Shown: positions 38,346 through 49,224 of the stretch, piece after piece
Numbering within the stretch: the stretch's first letter is position 1
Layout: each line of letters starts with the position of its first letter
Assembly: GCA_025267735.1 (NCBI GenBank)
Contig: CM046305.1
Location: 38,461,108 to 38,525,107 of the forward strand
Direction: 5' to 3'
Source: Mactra quadrangularis
Lineage: Eukaryota; Mollusca; Bivalvia; Venerida; Mactridae
Length of the DNA stretch: 64,000 bases
The notes under the pieces: generated by a model
Database searches by the model: none
What the model was told of the DNA's origin: nothing
What the model saw: only the letters and a program-made list of their open reading frames with translations
Program-made: the position numbers and the translations under genes

Positions 38346-39344
38346 ATTAACTTTTTGTCAGAAAAAAATGTGAAATTATTAAAGCTCCTATAAATACTAA
38401 ATACGCTTTAGTAGTGCTAACTACCATGCTTTGGCATAAAACTGGTGCGAACGTTCAAAAATTAAACGTCCCACATGTACAAATAGCACAAGTATTTCCT
38501 CCCGTAATTCACGCTATTATCATTTTGATGTTCTCGAGTCAAACCGAAAGTAAACTTATTATCGTCGGTCCTGACCGACGATATAGACAATTATCAAGAT
38601 TTTAGCACTTTTGTGTCGACAACGGTTGCCTTAAGCCAATCAAAACGATGCATTTGAGGTCACGTGATGAAAAAATGACGTCCAGTAGTCAAATAGGGGT
38701 GCGTGTATGGACTCGTCGACGCTGTTTTTTTTGTCGGGTTACCTGTTTGTATTACCAGAAAATACCATTATTGATATATGAACGAGTACCAGTTTCAGAA
38801 AAGTTGCATTATAAGACCATAAAGTATGCATAACTAATTGTAACATGTTCATTTCTTAAAAAGAAGTCACATTTGTTGAAGCAAAACAAACCTTCTTCCC
38901 TACTTCCGAGCGAGTTTGTTAATAAATAAATATGAACGTTCGATTAGCTGCCGGAATGTGGGCAGAACATGTTCTTAAATCGAATATTCCTGTTTGCTAT
39001 GAAAAAAATATAGTTTCTAAATGCTAAATGGACAGGTGAATTATGAAATCGACCATAATAATGCTTTTGTACGTGCGCGGTCGGAAGATGTCTGGATAGC
39101 ACATGTTCATTCGATGGTTTTAATCTGGTCTTTCAGTGTGAAGAATTAATCAAACTCTCTGTATTCTATAAATAGACTTGGGACTGTTTAAAACGCTGAC
39201 TCATAATGCTTAAATCTTTTTTCTCTAAGGAGAATACACGGCTAAACGACGATTTCAAGCATTTTTGGAAATGCTAATACTTGTTAACTCCTATATACTC
39301 GTATTCTTTTATAATACCATTGCACTGTATTGTTTATTTTTCAG
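38346..39344. other. Intron 3-prime part up to the acceptor
   Basis: No element or exon recognised. The frames at 38414 and 38648 lack family features. The last 60 bp form a pyrimidine-rich tract ending TTTTTCAG at 39344. Confidence 0.5.
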
Positions 39345-39967
39345 GTTATGGTACAATTACACCTAAAACGACAGCAGGAAGAGCAGTGACCATATTGTAT
39401 GCTCTAATCGGAATACCTTTGACCGTTCTGTGTATATCAAACATAGGCCGAGCAATGGCTTCCTTGTTCCGTGCTTTATACGGCGGCACATTCTGTGCTG
39501 AATGTCGACAGCAGTTCTTCCGGACAATGCATCACCGTAGGACTGAAAGTATTGTAATGAATGATTTAGATAATGATATTGATAAAGTCGATTTAGAATA
39601 CGACACGTCTGAAGAAGTGATAGAACATAAGCACGCTGATGTGCCTATAGTGATAAGTCTTATACTCGTTGTATGGTATATAGTGTTTGGTGCAACCATG
39701 TTTAAAATATGGGAAGCTAACTGGACCATCTTTGAAGGCGCTTACTTTTGTTTTATTACACTTAGCACCATTGGTTTCGGTGATTTTGTTCCTGGATTCT
39801 CTCACAAAGATTGGGACAATCAAGCCAAGCAAGTTGCTTGCTCACTGTACTTGTTACTGGGGTTATCTACATTAGCAATGTGTTTTGATCTTATACAGCA
39901 ACGTGGTACCGCTATAGCAAACAAGTTTGGAAAATTTATAGGACTAGTCAAAGACGATAAAAAATAG
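39345..39967 (+). CDS. Two-pore-domain potassium channel, coding exon 2 (residues 261-467)
   Basis: The exon completes Gly261 and begins YG, the second half of the pore-1 filter TIGYG. It then encodes M2 (273-299; VTILYALIGIPLTVL, NIG), a cytosolic M2-M3 loop (about 303-359) with a CAEC motif at 311-314 and an acidic stretch around 333-355, M3 (about 360-383), pore 2 (W387 to P410; filter TIGFGD at 402-407) and M4 (about 424-445). A short basic C terminus ends KDDKK before TAG at 39965-39967. The two differing filters, GYG and GFG, and the M1-P1-M2-M3-P2-M4 order define K2P. The C terminus is short. GIPLT in M2 and the overall look resemble invertebrate TWK channels; the subfamily is not resolved. 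The open frame starting at 39281 upstream is intron read-through. Antisense and +1 frames here are shadows. Confidence 0.96.
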
Positions 39968-40198
39968 AATAGTTAGGACGATAGTTTAGTGACAAATACT
40001 GAAGTGTTCATACATTTAAACAAAGCGATACTGATCTTTGATAACGGTGGTGATTTATTTCAATGTCAGTATCGAAAAAAAACTAAAAAAAGACATTGTG
40101 ATTATTTTAGGACTGTTTTATTAAATTGATATAACGTATTCGTTCAAAAAGGTGATTATTGAACATAATTCTATTTGCAATGATCAGAAAGCTTGTTC
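39968..40198 (+). other. Probable 3-prime UTR of the K2P gene
   Basis: AT-rich sequence after the stop. The first polyadenylation-like hexamer is ATTAAA at 40120-40125. The hAT-like element at 40207 limits the plausible UTR unless transcripts run through it. The poly(A) site is not determined. Confidence 0.45.
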
Positions 40199-40674
40199 AT
40201 ATTGAATAGGGCTGCGGATCTTTGAGCATGAGGCGATCCGATCCGAACCACGATTCATGTTGAACGATTCACGAATCGAACCACGAATCGCTGGTTAATG
40301 AAAAAACCATACAGGAATTCATATACACAACACACATTATTTGTATGAATATACATACAAATATAACAAAAATAAGTGAAGAATTACAGAAGCTTTTATT
40401 GCATTTTCAACATAACCGTCTGCAGCGTCATGTTAGAGGTTCAATGAGGGTTTTCGTGTGTGCTGAAAATGCGCGGTTCACAAATAACGTTAATTAATGT
40501 TTTCATACGTAACGCAGCTCATTTTCGATGGTAATTTAGCTATTTATTTTCATTTTTTATAACAATGGATCGCGATCCGACGATTTCGGAAATGCCGAAT
40601 ATTCGTACTCGGTTTTCTAGTCGGGATCGCGAATAATCGAATACTCGGATACTCGCAGCAGCCCTAATATTGAA
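40199..40674. mobile_element. hAT-like MITE, family 4
   Basis: The element spans 40207-40666 (460 bp) with exact 8 bp flanks ATATTGAA (40199-40206, 40667-40674). The left end is TAGGGCTGCGGATC; the right end, inverted, is TAGGGCTGCTGCGAGTATCC. Inner sequence near the ends is rich in GATCCGA and CGAATC. No transposase. It begins about 240 bp after the K2P stop codon. Confidence 0.92.
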
Positions 40675-41383
40675 TTAAGGCTAATGTAGGATGGTTACGT
40701 TGTGTTCCTTGTATTTAGTTTATACTGACAAGCTAGAACGTGAGGCCATGCCATATTGGAATTTTGTTAAGCGTCAACTCAAGTTTGACAAACCTAGGTA
40801 CCTATTCACAAAAACACACAAACCGAAAAAGAAAACACATGCCAATTCTAGCTAGTATTCACACAAATAAGTACTGGGTAGTACATGAAAGTTTTTGACA
40901 TTAATGTGAGATGAAAGTAATTCTATATAAAAAAGTATATACGACATACACATGTACATTTTCATTAATCAAATACACAAAAACAAGGAACTATCAGTAT
41001 TTCCTGAGAAATATCAGTAATCGAAACCTGGAACAACAGAATTATTTAAGAAAATTGCACCAACAATTTGTTTTTGATTGAGGACTCTAAAACCTACGCG
41101 CATGCGGACGCTTAACAAAATTCTGGTATGGCAAGGCCTAATTTTAACCATTGTTCTGCGTATGAACATTCCCAGTGGCTGGCTTAGACTTGGTCATAAA
41201 CATGTAGGGTTTTAACGTTCCTACGTTAATATATTACTTGATTCGACTGATGCATTGTAGTTATAATAGTGTGAAAAATACTAGCCATAGTGTTCAAAGA
41301 TGGAATCCATCTTGGACGCCATCTTGGTTTCCATGGTAACTACGTGTACTTAAATGGTCATTTTAGCGTTCAAAACTAAAAAC
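40675..41383. other. Intergenic DNA with a short AAGATGG cluster
   Basis: No gene. AAAGATGG, CCATCTTGGACGCCATCTTG and GTTTCCATGG at 41296-41335 form a small cluster of AAGATGG-type motifs on both strands, like those of element G. Otherwise unremarkable AT-rich sequence. Confidence 0.5.
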
Positions 41384-42529
41384 CAGGGGCCATTTTCACA
41401 AAAAATCTTAAGTTTTTTCATAAGTCAAGACTTAAGCTTGTAATTAAGTTAAAAGTTGTGGTGAACTTAAGTTTTTACTAAGTCAGTTTCTTGAAAAAAC
41501 TTACGACAATCTTATCTGTTCCTGACTTAAGTCTGGTCTTAATTTTTGACTATATCAATGTTTCAAAGCTACGCTGTTAAATCTGTCAATTTTAAACCGG
41601 TAATGTGTAAACCGTCAATAGCATGCTGTAATACATGTACAATCTTTTAGCAATGACTTATTTACACATCACACAAACACATTAAATATCAATACACGAT
41701 GTCCTCGTGTTATCCTTGTACAAGCAGGGAACGAAAGTAAAGCAAAAAGAGGTTAGTGTGATATATACATGTATGTAGAGCCTGAAAAACAAAACAAAAT
41801 CACTGTGCAAGCAAAGCTTTCATGACTAATTAAAACCCAGCCAAAATAACTGGATTTGTGAGGCTATCACTGAAAAGGTAAATCAATATTTTCTTATTTA
41901 AATTCTGCATTTCGTTGCTTTTTAACATTCACTGATACATTATATAATTGGTTTGCTTTATTTTGCACTCAAACCTCAATTTTGTTGTCGAGTAGCTTTA
42001 ATAGTCTTTAAACGCAACTATTTGTTCGCCTTTTCATAGAAAAAGTGATACATAAATATATGTATTTAAAAGCCATTTATTCTATGAGTCACGCCACTTG
42101 AATTCTGTGCCAGTAGCATAAAACTTTAATGCAACAAGATCTTTCATGTAAACTGACAAACTATGTGACCTGCTTGTAGGTCGCACGAAATGACCTTGCA
42201 GTAACTTGCTGGTCTGGATAACCTGTACATATTTATTAAGTATTGGTCGTCAAACACTTCTAATGGATTAAATTTATTCTAATTATTCGCGGCCTACTCA
42301 AATGACATCTCCGAATTACAACATTGGGCGCAGCCATATTGAAATTTCTGATTTAAGTCGCCTGTTTTAGACTTAAGTCACCTCCCTAGGTGACTTAAGT
42401 TTTGTCTTAAGTTTATGTTTCAAAATCGACTTAAGTTTTTTTGTGAAACAGTGATAAGATAAAAACTAGACTTAAGCAACAACTTAAGTTTAAAAACGAA
42501 CTTAAGTTGTTTCGTGAAAGTGGCCCCGG
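41384..42529. mobile_element. Inverted-repeat element J (copy 1), ~1.15 kb
   Basis: The left end CAGGGGCCATTTTCAC and, inverted, the right end CCGGGGCCACTTTCAC frame arms rich in ACTTAAGT motifs (TCTTAAGTTTTTTC and CTTAAGTTGTTTCG). The interior shows no coding frame of note. I could not find a convincing target-site duplication, so the superfamily is left open; the CAGGGG-like end is hAT-compatible. A second, 3-prime-shortened copy is at 43629. Confidence 0.75.
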
Positions 42530-43628
42530 ATGCTTAAGAAAGCCGCCTCACATTTTCCCGATTCTAATTATGTAATTACTATACAAAACCACTTTGAAAT
42601 TCCACAAGTTAACCCGACTTGGTCAAATGTAGTTAAAGTTTTGCTCGGTTTGGTATCAGAGTTTCTAATGTATTTATGTAACAAAATTAAAACGATTTTG
42701 CTAGCTGGTGCTAAAATGTAGCAATCTGTTACGTAGGAATCCCCTATGGAGCGCTAGATTGCAATACTTTTTAATTACTAGCTCATGAAAAATTCATATT
42801 GCAAAAATAATCATTTCGAACTAATCAGTTTAGACAGATATAAAAATATTTCAAATTATAACAAACACGTTTTTTAACTTACAAGAATAATTAATCTGAG
42901 CCTATTTAGATTGGTCCGATGAAGTCAGTACCAAGCAATATTGTAGATAGATAATTAAGAATAATCTATCAATCGACGGCTTGCTAGAGAAGAAGTTTCT
43001 GAATTAGTAGACTGATTGTCACGTGATTTGGAATCCAGTGACATTGACAATAGTTTAGATTCGTCATGTTGTGCTGATAATGCGTGACGTCAATACTGCC
43101 GAAGCCTTCACTTTTTAGAATAAAACCTCACGGTCTAAGTCATTCTCAATCGTACTTAGTCAGAAAAGACATTTACAATCTAATCCGTACTGGAAAAATA
43201 AATAAATCCTAAAGTATAAGGGGTTATGTCAAACTACATGTATTTGTGGACTGTCATTTAACCCTACACTTGCGACATGGGTGAAAAGTGGTCATTTTTT
43301 CCACCTGAACGCGCTAAGGCTATTTCAAGATGCTATTAATTGACTTACAGATATGCAACTTGGCCAAATTATTCTCTGGACAACTGTCTTCCAGTTGAGC
43401 CCCGATCCATCCCACTTACCATGGCAACGCTAGGGCGGATCAAAAGGGCAAAAAGCCTTGTTGCTAGTTTTCATCACAAAATTTGCATTTCATTCAATAA
43501 TACTTTCGCAAAATGAGGTCTAAAGTGTCGGTACTTTTTAAAGAAAGAAAACATGTTTTCTTATAACTTATCAGCATTTAACGCCAATTTGCTGCACCCC
43601 TTAGGGAATCCCCCGAAACATCTTTGAT
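42530..43628. other. Intergenic DNA, nothing recognised
   Basis: No gene or clear repeat. The 63-codon frame at 42530 begins just outside element J and has no recognisable domain. Confidence 0.5.
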
Positions 43629-44390
43629 GGGGCCACTTTCCAAAAAAAAAAAATCCCAAGTTTTTGTCGTAAGTTAAGACTTACGCTTGGACTTAAGTTA
43701 AAAGTTATGATGAACTTAAGTTTTTACTAAGTCAGTTTTTCGGAAAAAAAATAAGACAATCTTATCTGTTCCTGACTTAAGTCTGGTCTTAAGTATTGAC
43801 CATATCAAAGTTTCATTGCTACGCTGTTTTATCTGTCATTTTTAAACCGGTTATGTGTAAATCACCTATAGTATGATGTAATACAATCTTTTAGCAATTA
43901 CTTACACATCACACAACTTAATACACAAACGCAATTTAATATCAATGCACGTTGTATTCGTGCTACCTCTGGGCAAGCGGGGAAAGAAACTTCAGCAAAA
44001 AGAGGTTGATGTAGTATTGTCCGTTTTTTCTCAACTGTCAAAGCTTGAATAATTTCACTGTGACTGAGTGCATTGTTTTTGTACTGGGGCTTATTTGTTA
44101 TTAAAAATATGTAGACTAAAACATATAATACAACATAAGCAGCATTACTCGATCGATTTACACACGTTCGGATACTCATGGATTCACCGTGAAATTATTC
44201 ATGTTTTGACAGTTGAGAAAAAAACGAACAATATTATATTGTTTGAAAAAACAACATAAAAGCACCGTGCACACAAATTTTAACTAATAATTTGTAAGCA
44301 GACGTAAGACAGGATTCAGGGACTATCTGACTGAGAAGGTAAATCAATATTTTCATGTTTAAATTCTGCATTTCGTTGCTTCAATGCTGT
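43629..44390. mobile_element. Inverted-repeat element J (copy 2), incomplete, with nested MITE
   Basis: It starts GGGGCCACTTTCC and follows copy 1 through CTTAAGTTTTTACTAAGTCA, TTAAACCGGTTATGTGTAAA, GCAAAAAGAGGTTGATG and AAATTCTGCATTTCGTTGCT, then loses homology near 44390. Copy 1 lacks the 215 bp MITE D found here at 44017-44231. Confidence 0.75.
44015..44233 (+). mobile_element. MITE D (copy 1), inserted in element J
   Basis: The element spans 44017-44231 with TA on both sides. The inverted ends are TTGTCCGTTTTTTCTCAACT and TTGTTCGTTTTTTTCTCAAC, continuing through GTCAAAgC(A)TTGAATAATTTCAC for about 48 bp. Its interior, for example GCATTGTTTTTGTACT and ACTAAAACATATAATAC, is found in reverse in copy 2 at 51275. 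Confidence 0.87.
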
Positions 44391-44841
44391 TTAGGCTTCA
44401 TGGGCCCAGATTGAACGCACGTGCGAGTGTTTCGTCTTATACGAGAAAAGGCGTATTTTTGTTGTTGAAATTTCGAGGTTTCTTATAAAGTTACTTTGGC
44501 ATCCAGGGTCTTCGCAGAATGACCTTAGTGGTACATACAATTTAAATGACTAAAATGTTGTTATAAGGTCTGTTAGACTTTTTTCTACAGTAAAACATTC
44601 CTTCTTCGCTGATTGTTGTTACTAATATCTTTTGAGACCCCCCAAATCAAACGGTTGTATATTTCACATGTCACCTCGGATTAGGTTATAAACGTGTATT
44701 ACCTTCAGACATTATTTAGATTTAAAATTGAACACACAGGAGCTGTTTTGCGTACGAGCTGTTTTATATACATGAAGATATGCTTCCGTACCGCAGCTTT
44801 TAGTTCTTTCAGTATAAAACTCACCTCGGTTTACATAAGCA
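44391..44841. other. Intergenic DNA, nothing recognised
   Basis: No gene or repeat identified between element J copy 2 and foldback element E copy 1. Confidence 0.5.
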
Positions 44842-45561
44842 GCGTGTTCAATTACCCCAAACGTTCCGAAACGTTCCGTAACGTTATATAACAGAGTCGG
44901 GACAACCAGGGATTTTATATAACATAGATTTGTAACGATAAGTAAATGTAATAGATTTCATCAAATTTCACCGCTATTATTTCGGCCCATACGGAAAACA
45001 AGTATTACAAGTTTAAATAAGGATATTCGCGTGAAATTTTGTACCAGTACCATTCAAATTGACATAAATGTTAGGAAAAATGTGTTTCTAGATGATTTTG
45101 AGGTAAATTACGCTCACAGACTGTTTCACAAAATAATGCATTTTCCCGCCGATCTGCCATTTTTAGCCACAATTTACATCACCTAAAGTCATATTTTCGG
45201 TCATAATTGCAACATTTTTTTGTCAAAAACTTCAGAAACATTCACAAGTTGCATGGAAGACATGTACAAAAACATGAATCAAGTTTTTTTTAACTCTGGA
45301 ATAGTTTGTTCAGCCTGCTTCAGCCAGTTATAGACAGTGACGACCGTGAAAATTCAAAAAAGCACTTAGTTACAAATCCCTGTTATATAGAATCCCTGGG
45401 ACAACTCAACCCAAAGACAACTCAACCCGAGAAAACCCAATACCTCACTCTAACGGTTTGAGTTTTCCCAACTATGGCTTGAGTTATCCATGGGTTGAGT
45501 TGTCTATGGGTTGAGTTGTCCCGTGCCCGTAACGTTCGCTAACAGTCGTTACTGAACACGC
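44842..45561. mobile_element. Foldback element E (copy 1), split by a hAT-like element
   Basis: The outer ends are GCGTGTTCAATTACCCCAAA and, inverted, GCGTGTTCAGTAACGACTGT. Inner arms contain GGGACAACTCAACCC on one side and GGGTTGAGTTGTCCC, repeated, on the other. The arms are interrupted by the hAT-like insertion at 44907-45397; removing it joins GGGACAAC to TCAACCC, matching the opposite arm. Other family members are at 54298 and 63535. Confidence 0.75.
44899..45405. mobile_element. hAT-like element nested in element E
   Basis: The element spans 44907-45397 (491 bp), flanked by exact GGGACAAC (44899-44906, 45398-45405). The left end is CAGGGATTTTATATAAC; the right end, inverted, is AGGGATTCTATATAACAGGG. 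The arms match through GATTTGTAAC. No transposase. A mini relative with CAGGGATTTTATATGTCATA lies at 63440-63472. Confidence 0.85.
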
Positions 45562-46359
45562 ATCTGGACTCAATTGATTTGGCTAGTCAACACCGCTGGA
45601 AGCTTTTTCAGATTCAATCGGAGGCTTCAGACCTGTAAGTTATTTTACTCAGATAGACCTGTTGAAATTTTCAGACTATGTGTGATAAATCTGGAAAAAA
45701 ATAGATCTATTAGCCATTTATCTTTCGAAATTAAATTTATTTTCTCGTATTTGGTTTCATCTCGGAGATTTCCGTGGTTTCATGCCGTTTTATGAATTCA
45801 TCTTACTCAAAAACAATATTTTCTATTGTTTTTACAATGCTGCACAATCGTAAATTGAAAACATTAGCAATGCTAAAAACAATTCTTTATTAAATAATCT
45901 GCCACTATCTTTCATAATATATGCATGAATGTTTGAGTCATAGTTCTGTATGAATGCGTTTTATGAGAGAATATCATTTATTTATACATTGTTATTAAAT
46001 TGCTGAAATGTATATTTTATAGTGTGACAGCAAGTGAGTGCAAATCCATTGATTCTGTGAAAAAAATTGTTTGAAATGTTGTTATATTTTTTTTCAAAAG
46101 TATGTTATTTTTTTTATCAATTAAGACTAAATGCACGTTATATAGCAATGTGTATACGCCATAATCGTTGCTTCCTCAAAATTATACAGTATCAATGGCT
46201 TTATATGAAGCCAAAAAGTCCGTTTATTTGAGAGTTGTTTATTAAATCTATTTAAAACTGGAGAATGGACACCTCTTCATTGAAATGACTCGCCACTCTT
46301 TGCTCGTCTAGTACTTTCACGTGTAGGCGGTTGGCACGGTTCCGAGTGAAAAGCACTAC
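45562..46359. other. Intergenic DNA, nothing recognised
   Basis: AT-rich, no gene. The 73-codon frame at 45574 has no protein features. Confidence 0.5.
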
Positions 46360-46793
46360 ATATATTGTAGGGCTGACACAATACGCCAGAAGCGTACTGC
46401 GATATATCGCAATACGCTGTCATCGTATCGCGATACGTACCACGATATATTGTGGGCTTTTAGATTCGTTGTTCCTCCGCTGTATTTAACAGTAAAAAGC
46501 CAATCTTATATGCAGCTATTGACAGAATTTAGCCTCTTTAAGTATTTACTGTCATTTAGGACTGAGACGCGCCCCAATCGGTTAAATTCTTGCAACTTCA
46601 GGTTAGATGGAATGAACAATGGTAAAACTGACGTTTCGCTACTTTTATTTCGCGAAGGGAAGTATTTTCTAATGAAATAAAAAAAATATCGCTAAATACC
46701 GGTACATTAAAATCGTACCGCGGTACGTATTGCTGCAGCTGCGTATTGCAATATACCGGTATACGGGTATATCGACACAGCCCTAATATATTG
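46360..46793. mobile_element. hAT-like MITE, family 2 (copy 2)
   Basis: The element spans 46368-46785 (418 bp) with exact flanks ATATATTG (46360-46367, 46786-46793). Ends are TAGGGCTGACACAATACG and, inverted, TAGGGCTGTGTCGATATACC. It is collinear with 29882-30301, sharing CGCGATA and ACCACGATATATTGTGGGC blocks and the internal GCGCCCCAATCGGTTAAATT. Confidence 0.93.
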
Positions 46794-47711
46794 TGGTAAT
46801 GAGTTGGAACCATGCTGGCTACCTATGCTAATACCAAAGCTGAGTACAGTTTATTTCATCATATTATCCTTTCACATTGTGGTCCGTTCTCGTCTATGTA
46901 TATTTCCATTTACCGTACCTTAGAATCTTGCTCTGGATGCTGGCATATTCTTTTAGTTCTAGTACATGTATATTGAATACACGGAGGATATAACATTTAA
47001 TGAAATGTGGTGATTAATCACATTCATAACAACGATAAGTAGTCTGATACGTGTGCGAATAGGCGTGGCTATAGTCCTTAATTATACTTCTATACAAGAT
47101 TGTACCAAACATTGTCTTAGTATTAAATGTTTTGTGTTATTTTAAAATATTTTGCATTATAATCACATCTATATCGCGGACCTAGCCCAAAACGGTCGTA
47201 ACTCAATTTAATTTATTGTGCTAAGCCCATGATGTGTCCGTATCATTCCAAAAAAACTTAGTTACAATAAAGCAAAACTGTTACAAAAGTATAGTTTGAT
47301 ACGATACATGTCCGTGGGCGTAGTTTCCATCCAATTTAACAGAAAAAAATGTTGATAAAAAGTTCGTCCCTCATGAGACAGTTGATTGATACACCTCTGT
47401 CAATTCTACCATTTTTTAAAGCAGAAAATTTTCCTATTATGGTCTTATCAATGATAAATCACAGAACTTCATATTGCTTTATATTCTCCAAAAAGTGATA
47501 AATGATGCAATTTCGATTTTGTGAAGAGAAAAAATTATGAGTTTTTATAAGTTATTGACTTTTACTTGTACGAAAAAAATCTTAAACGGTACAGACTTTG
47601 CTATACGCATTCTGTTTTAATATGGAAGATGGATAGATAGTTTATTCCAAGATATTAGGCCATTGGTCTTTGATTTTACATACATATATATGAAGATGTA
47701 AGATGTTTTTT
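46794..47711. other. Intergenic DNA, nothing recognised
   Basis: No gene. No repeat was identified with confidence. Confidence 0.5.
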
Positions 47712-47915
47712 TTTAACGTCGTATTCAACACATATTTAGGTTATATATACGAGGGCCAGCTCTTCCAACTATAGGTTTCCTGGACACTTTTCTATTACCA
47801 GTACTAACTTACCCTACCACGAGGCCGACAACTCATGTATATGGTATGACCTACTTGCGATTTCCGGATTCGAAGTCAGACATGCTAACCACTACGCCAC
47901 GGTCGCGGCTCATGC
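47712..47915 (-). mobile_element. SINE with a different tRNA-like head and SINE-C-type body
   Basis: In reverse complement, the head is CCGCGACCGTGGCGTAGTGG with B-box-like CTTCGAATCC, and the body GGCCTCGTGGTAGGGTAAGT, AGTACTGGTAATAGAAAAG, CCAGGAAACC resembles SINE-C. The 3-prime part is decayed. The head differs from that of SINE-C, suggesting head exchange. Confidence 0.7.
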
Positions 47916-48913
47916 AAGATGCTTACATATATGATTCATTGCTTCAAATATTTAAGGTATACATACACTTACCCTGTTTAGTTTTTAATTTTAAGACATT
48001 TTTATTTACACGTGTTTACTTTTAATGCACACTATTGTAAGCTTTTAAGAGTATATTGAACAATGATGTTTAGCAGACATTAAAAGGAACGAGATTAACA
48101 TACCTAAAATATACGTTTATTGTATACTTTTGTTCAACCGTCAGTGGCGCGTTCATTATCCCCGCTTAAAGTTGTTGAGCGCACGTTGAAGTATTTCTTT
48201 AACATTAAAAAAAGTTGTCCGGACATGCGTTTAACCCTTTTATCAATACATTAATCATTAACACAATGCAACGATTATTTTGCACAAAAACATTGAATCG
48301 ACCATAACTTGCCACTTTTATATTTATTATCAATGCTGTGTGAAAGTTTAATCATTATTCACCAATGCTCTGTGAGTGATTTATTTAATAAAGAGAATTA
48401 GATTAATGTGATAGTTGATTTAATTATTTTTTTTATCATTGATCTATTAATCTCTGGATTTTCATTTACATAAGCTTAACCAAACTACAGCGGGCACATG
48501 TTTGAATGGTACTGACTACATTTACAGCAAACCATCGACCATCTTGATCATTGTGAAATCGTGCTATTTCTGATGTCATGTCCCAAATGCTTTCTGATGT
48601 CCCAAATGTTCAGTCTGGGAGTAAAAAGATCCCCATACTAAAACCATTCCACTAGGGAGACCATCGATTTGATGGTCTAAAACGTGGAACATAATTGTAG
48701 TAGGATTTGGTACACGCTTTTCGAGCTGATGTATGATTTGTAGTTAAAAGTTTTAAATAATAACAATGTCAAAAACTTCTGTTAACAATTTGTCTTATAT
48801 TTATCTCTTATATAAGCGAATAAAAAACTTCATATGAAAGCATAACCATTCAAAAACACAATGCCAATGGCGAACACCTCGTCGAAAACAGACGATTATA
48901 TATGTAACAAGTC
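47916..48913. other. Intergenic DNA, nothing recognised
   Basis: No gene. A short inverted pair, GACCATCGATTTGATGGTC at 48660-48678, resembles the right end of FB1. Confidence 0.5.
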
Positions 48914-49224
48914 AGAAATCACGCGAACCCGGGCCGACAGCGCAGTTTGTAGCGCGCCGGGATTTGGATACTCGCGCCCGAGGGGGTGCGGGTTCGAATC
49001 CCACCCGGGGAGATTATACCCTTCCATGAAAATTTGACAATAATGTCGATTTTCCTCCATTGATTAGATAATATGGAGAAGTTTCCGGCCTTGTGGAAGG
49101 GTAGGTGAGTACTGGTTATAGACAATGGTCTAGGAAAGCTGGGTTAGGTGCGCTGGACGCCGCAAAATGACCTAAAATTGTGTTGACACGGCGTTAACTC
49201 CAATAAATAAATAAAGAAATCACG
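48914..49224 (+). mobile_element. SINE-C (copy 1), complete
   Basis: The element spans 48924-49214 with exact 10 bp flanks AGAAATCACG (48914-48923, 49215-49224). The head has GACAGCGCAGTTTGTAGCGC and the B box GGTTCGAATCC; the body has CCGGCCTTGTGGAAGGGTAG and TGAGTACTGGTTATAGACAA; the tail has GGACGCCGCAAAATGACCTA, CGGCGTTAACTCC and (AATA)n. The antisense frame at 48919-49125 is this SINE. Confidence 0.93.

Larger units (their letters stand above)
31760..39344 (+). other. Phase-1 intron of the K2P gene, 7585 bp
   Basis: The donor is GTAAGA at 31760; the acceptor is TTTATTTTTCAG ending at 39344. Joining G (31759) to GT (39345) restores Gly261 and yields TTIGYG, the canonical pore-1 filter, which strongly supports this pair. 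From memory, an intron at this glycine is widely shared among K2P genes. The intron is filled with repeats: a foldback element with nested MITE, two SINE-B copies, a hAT-like MITE, two Harbinger-like MITEs and a 35-copy minisatellite. I find no additional exon in it, but a small alternative exon cannot be excluded. Confidence 0.92.

Noticed and set aside
39532..39832. Antisense frames opposite K2P exon 2 (also a +1 frame at 39687)
   Set aside because: Shadows of the channel coding sequence.
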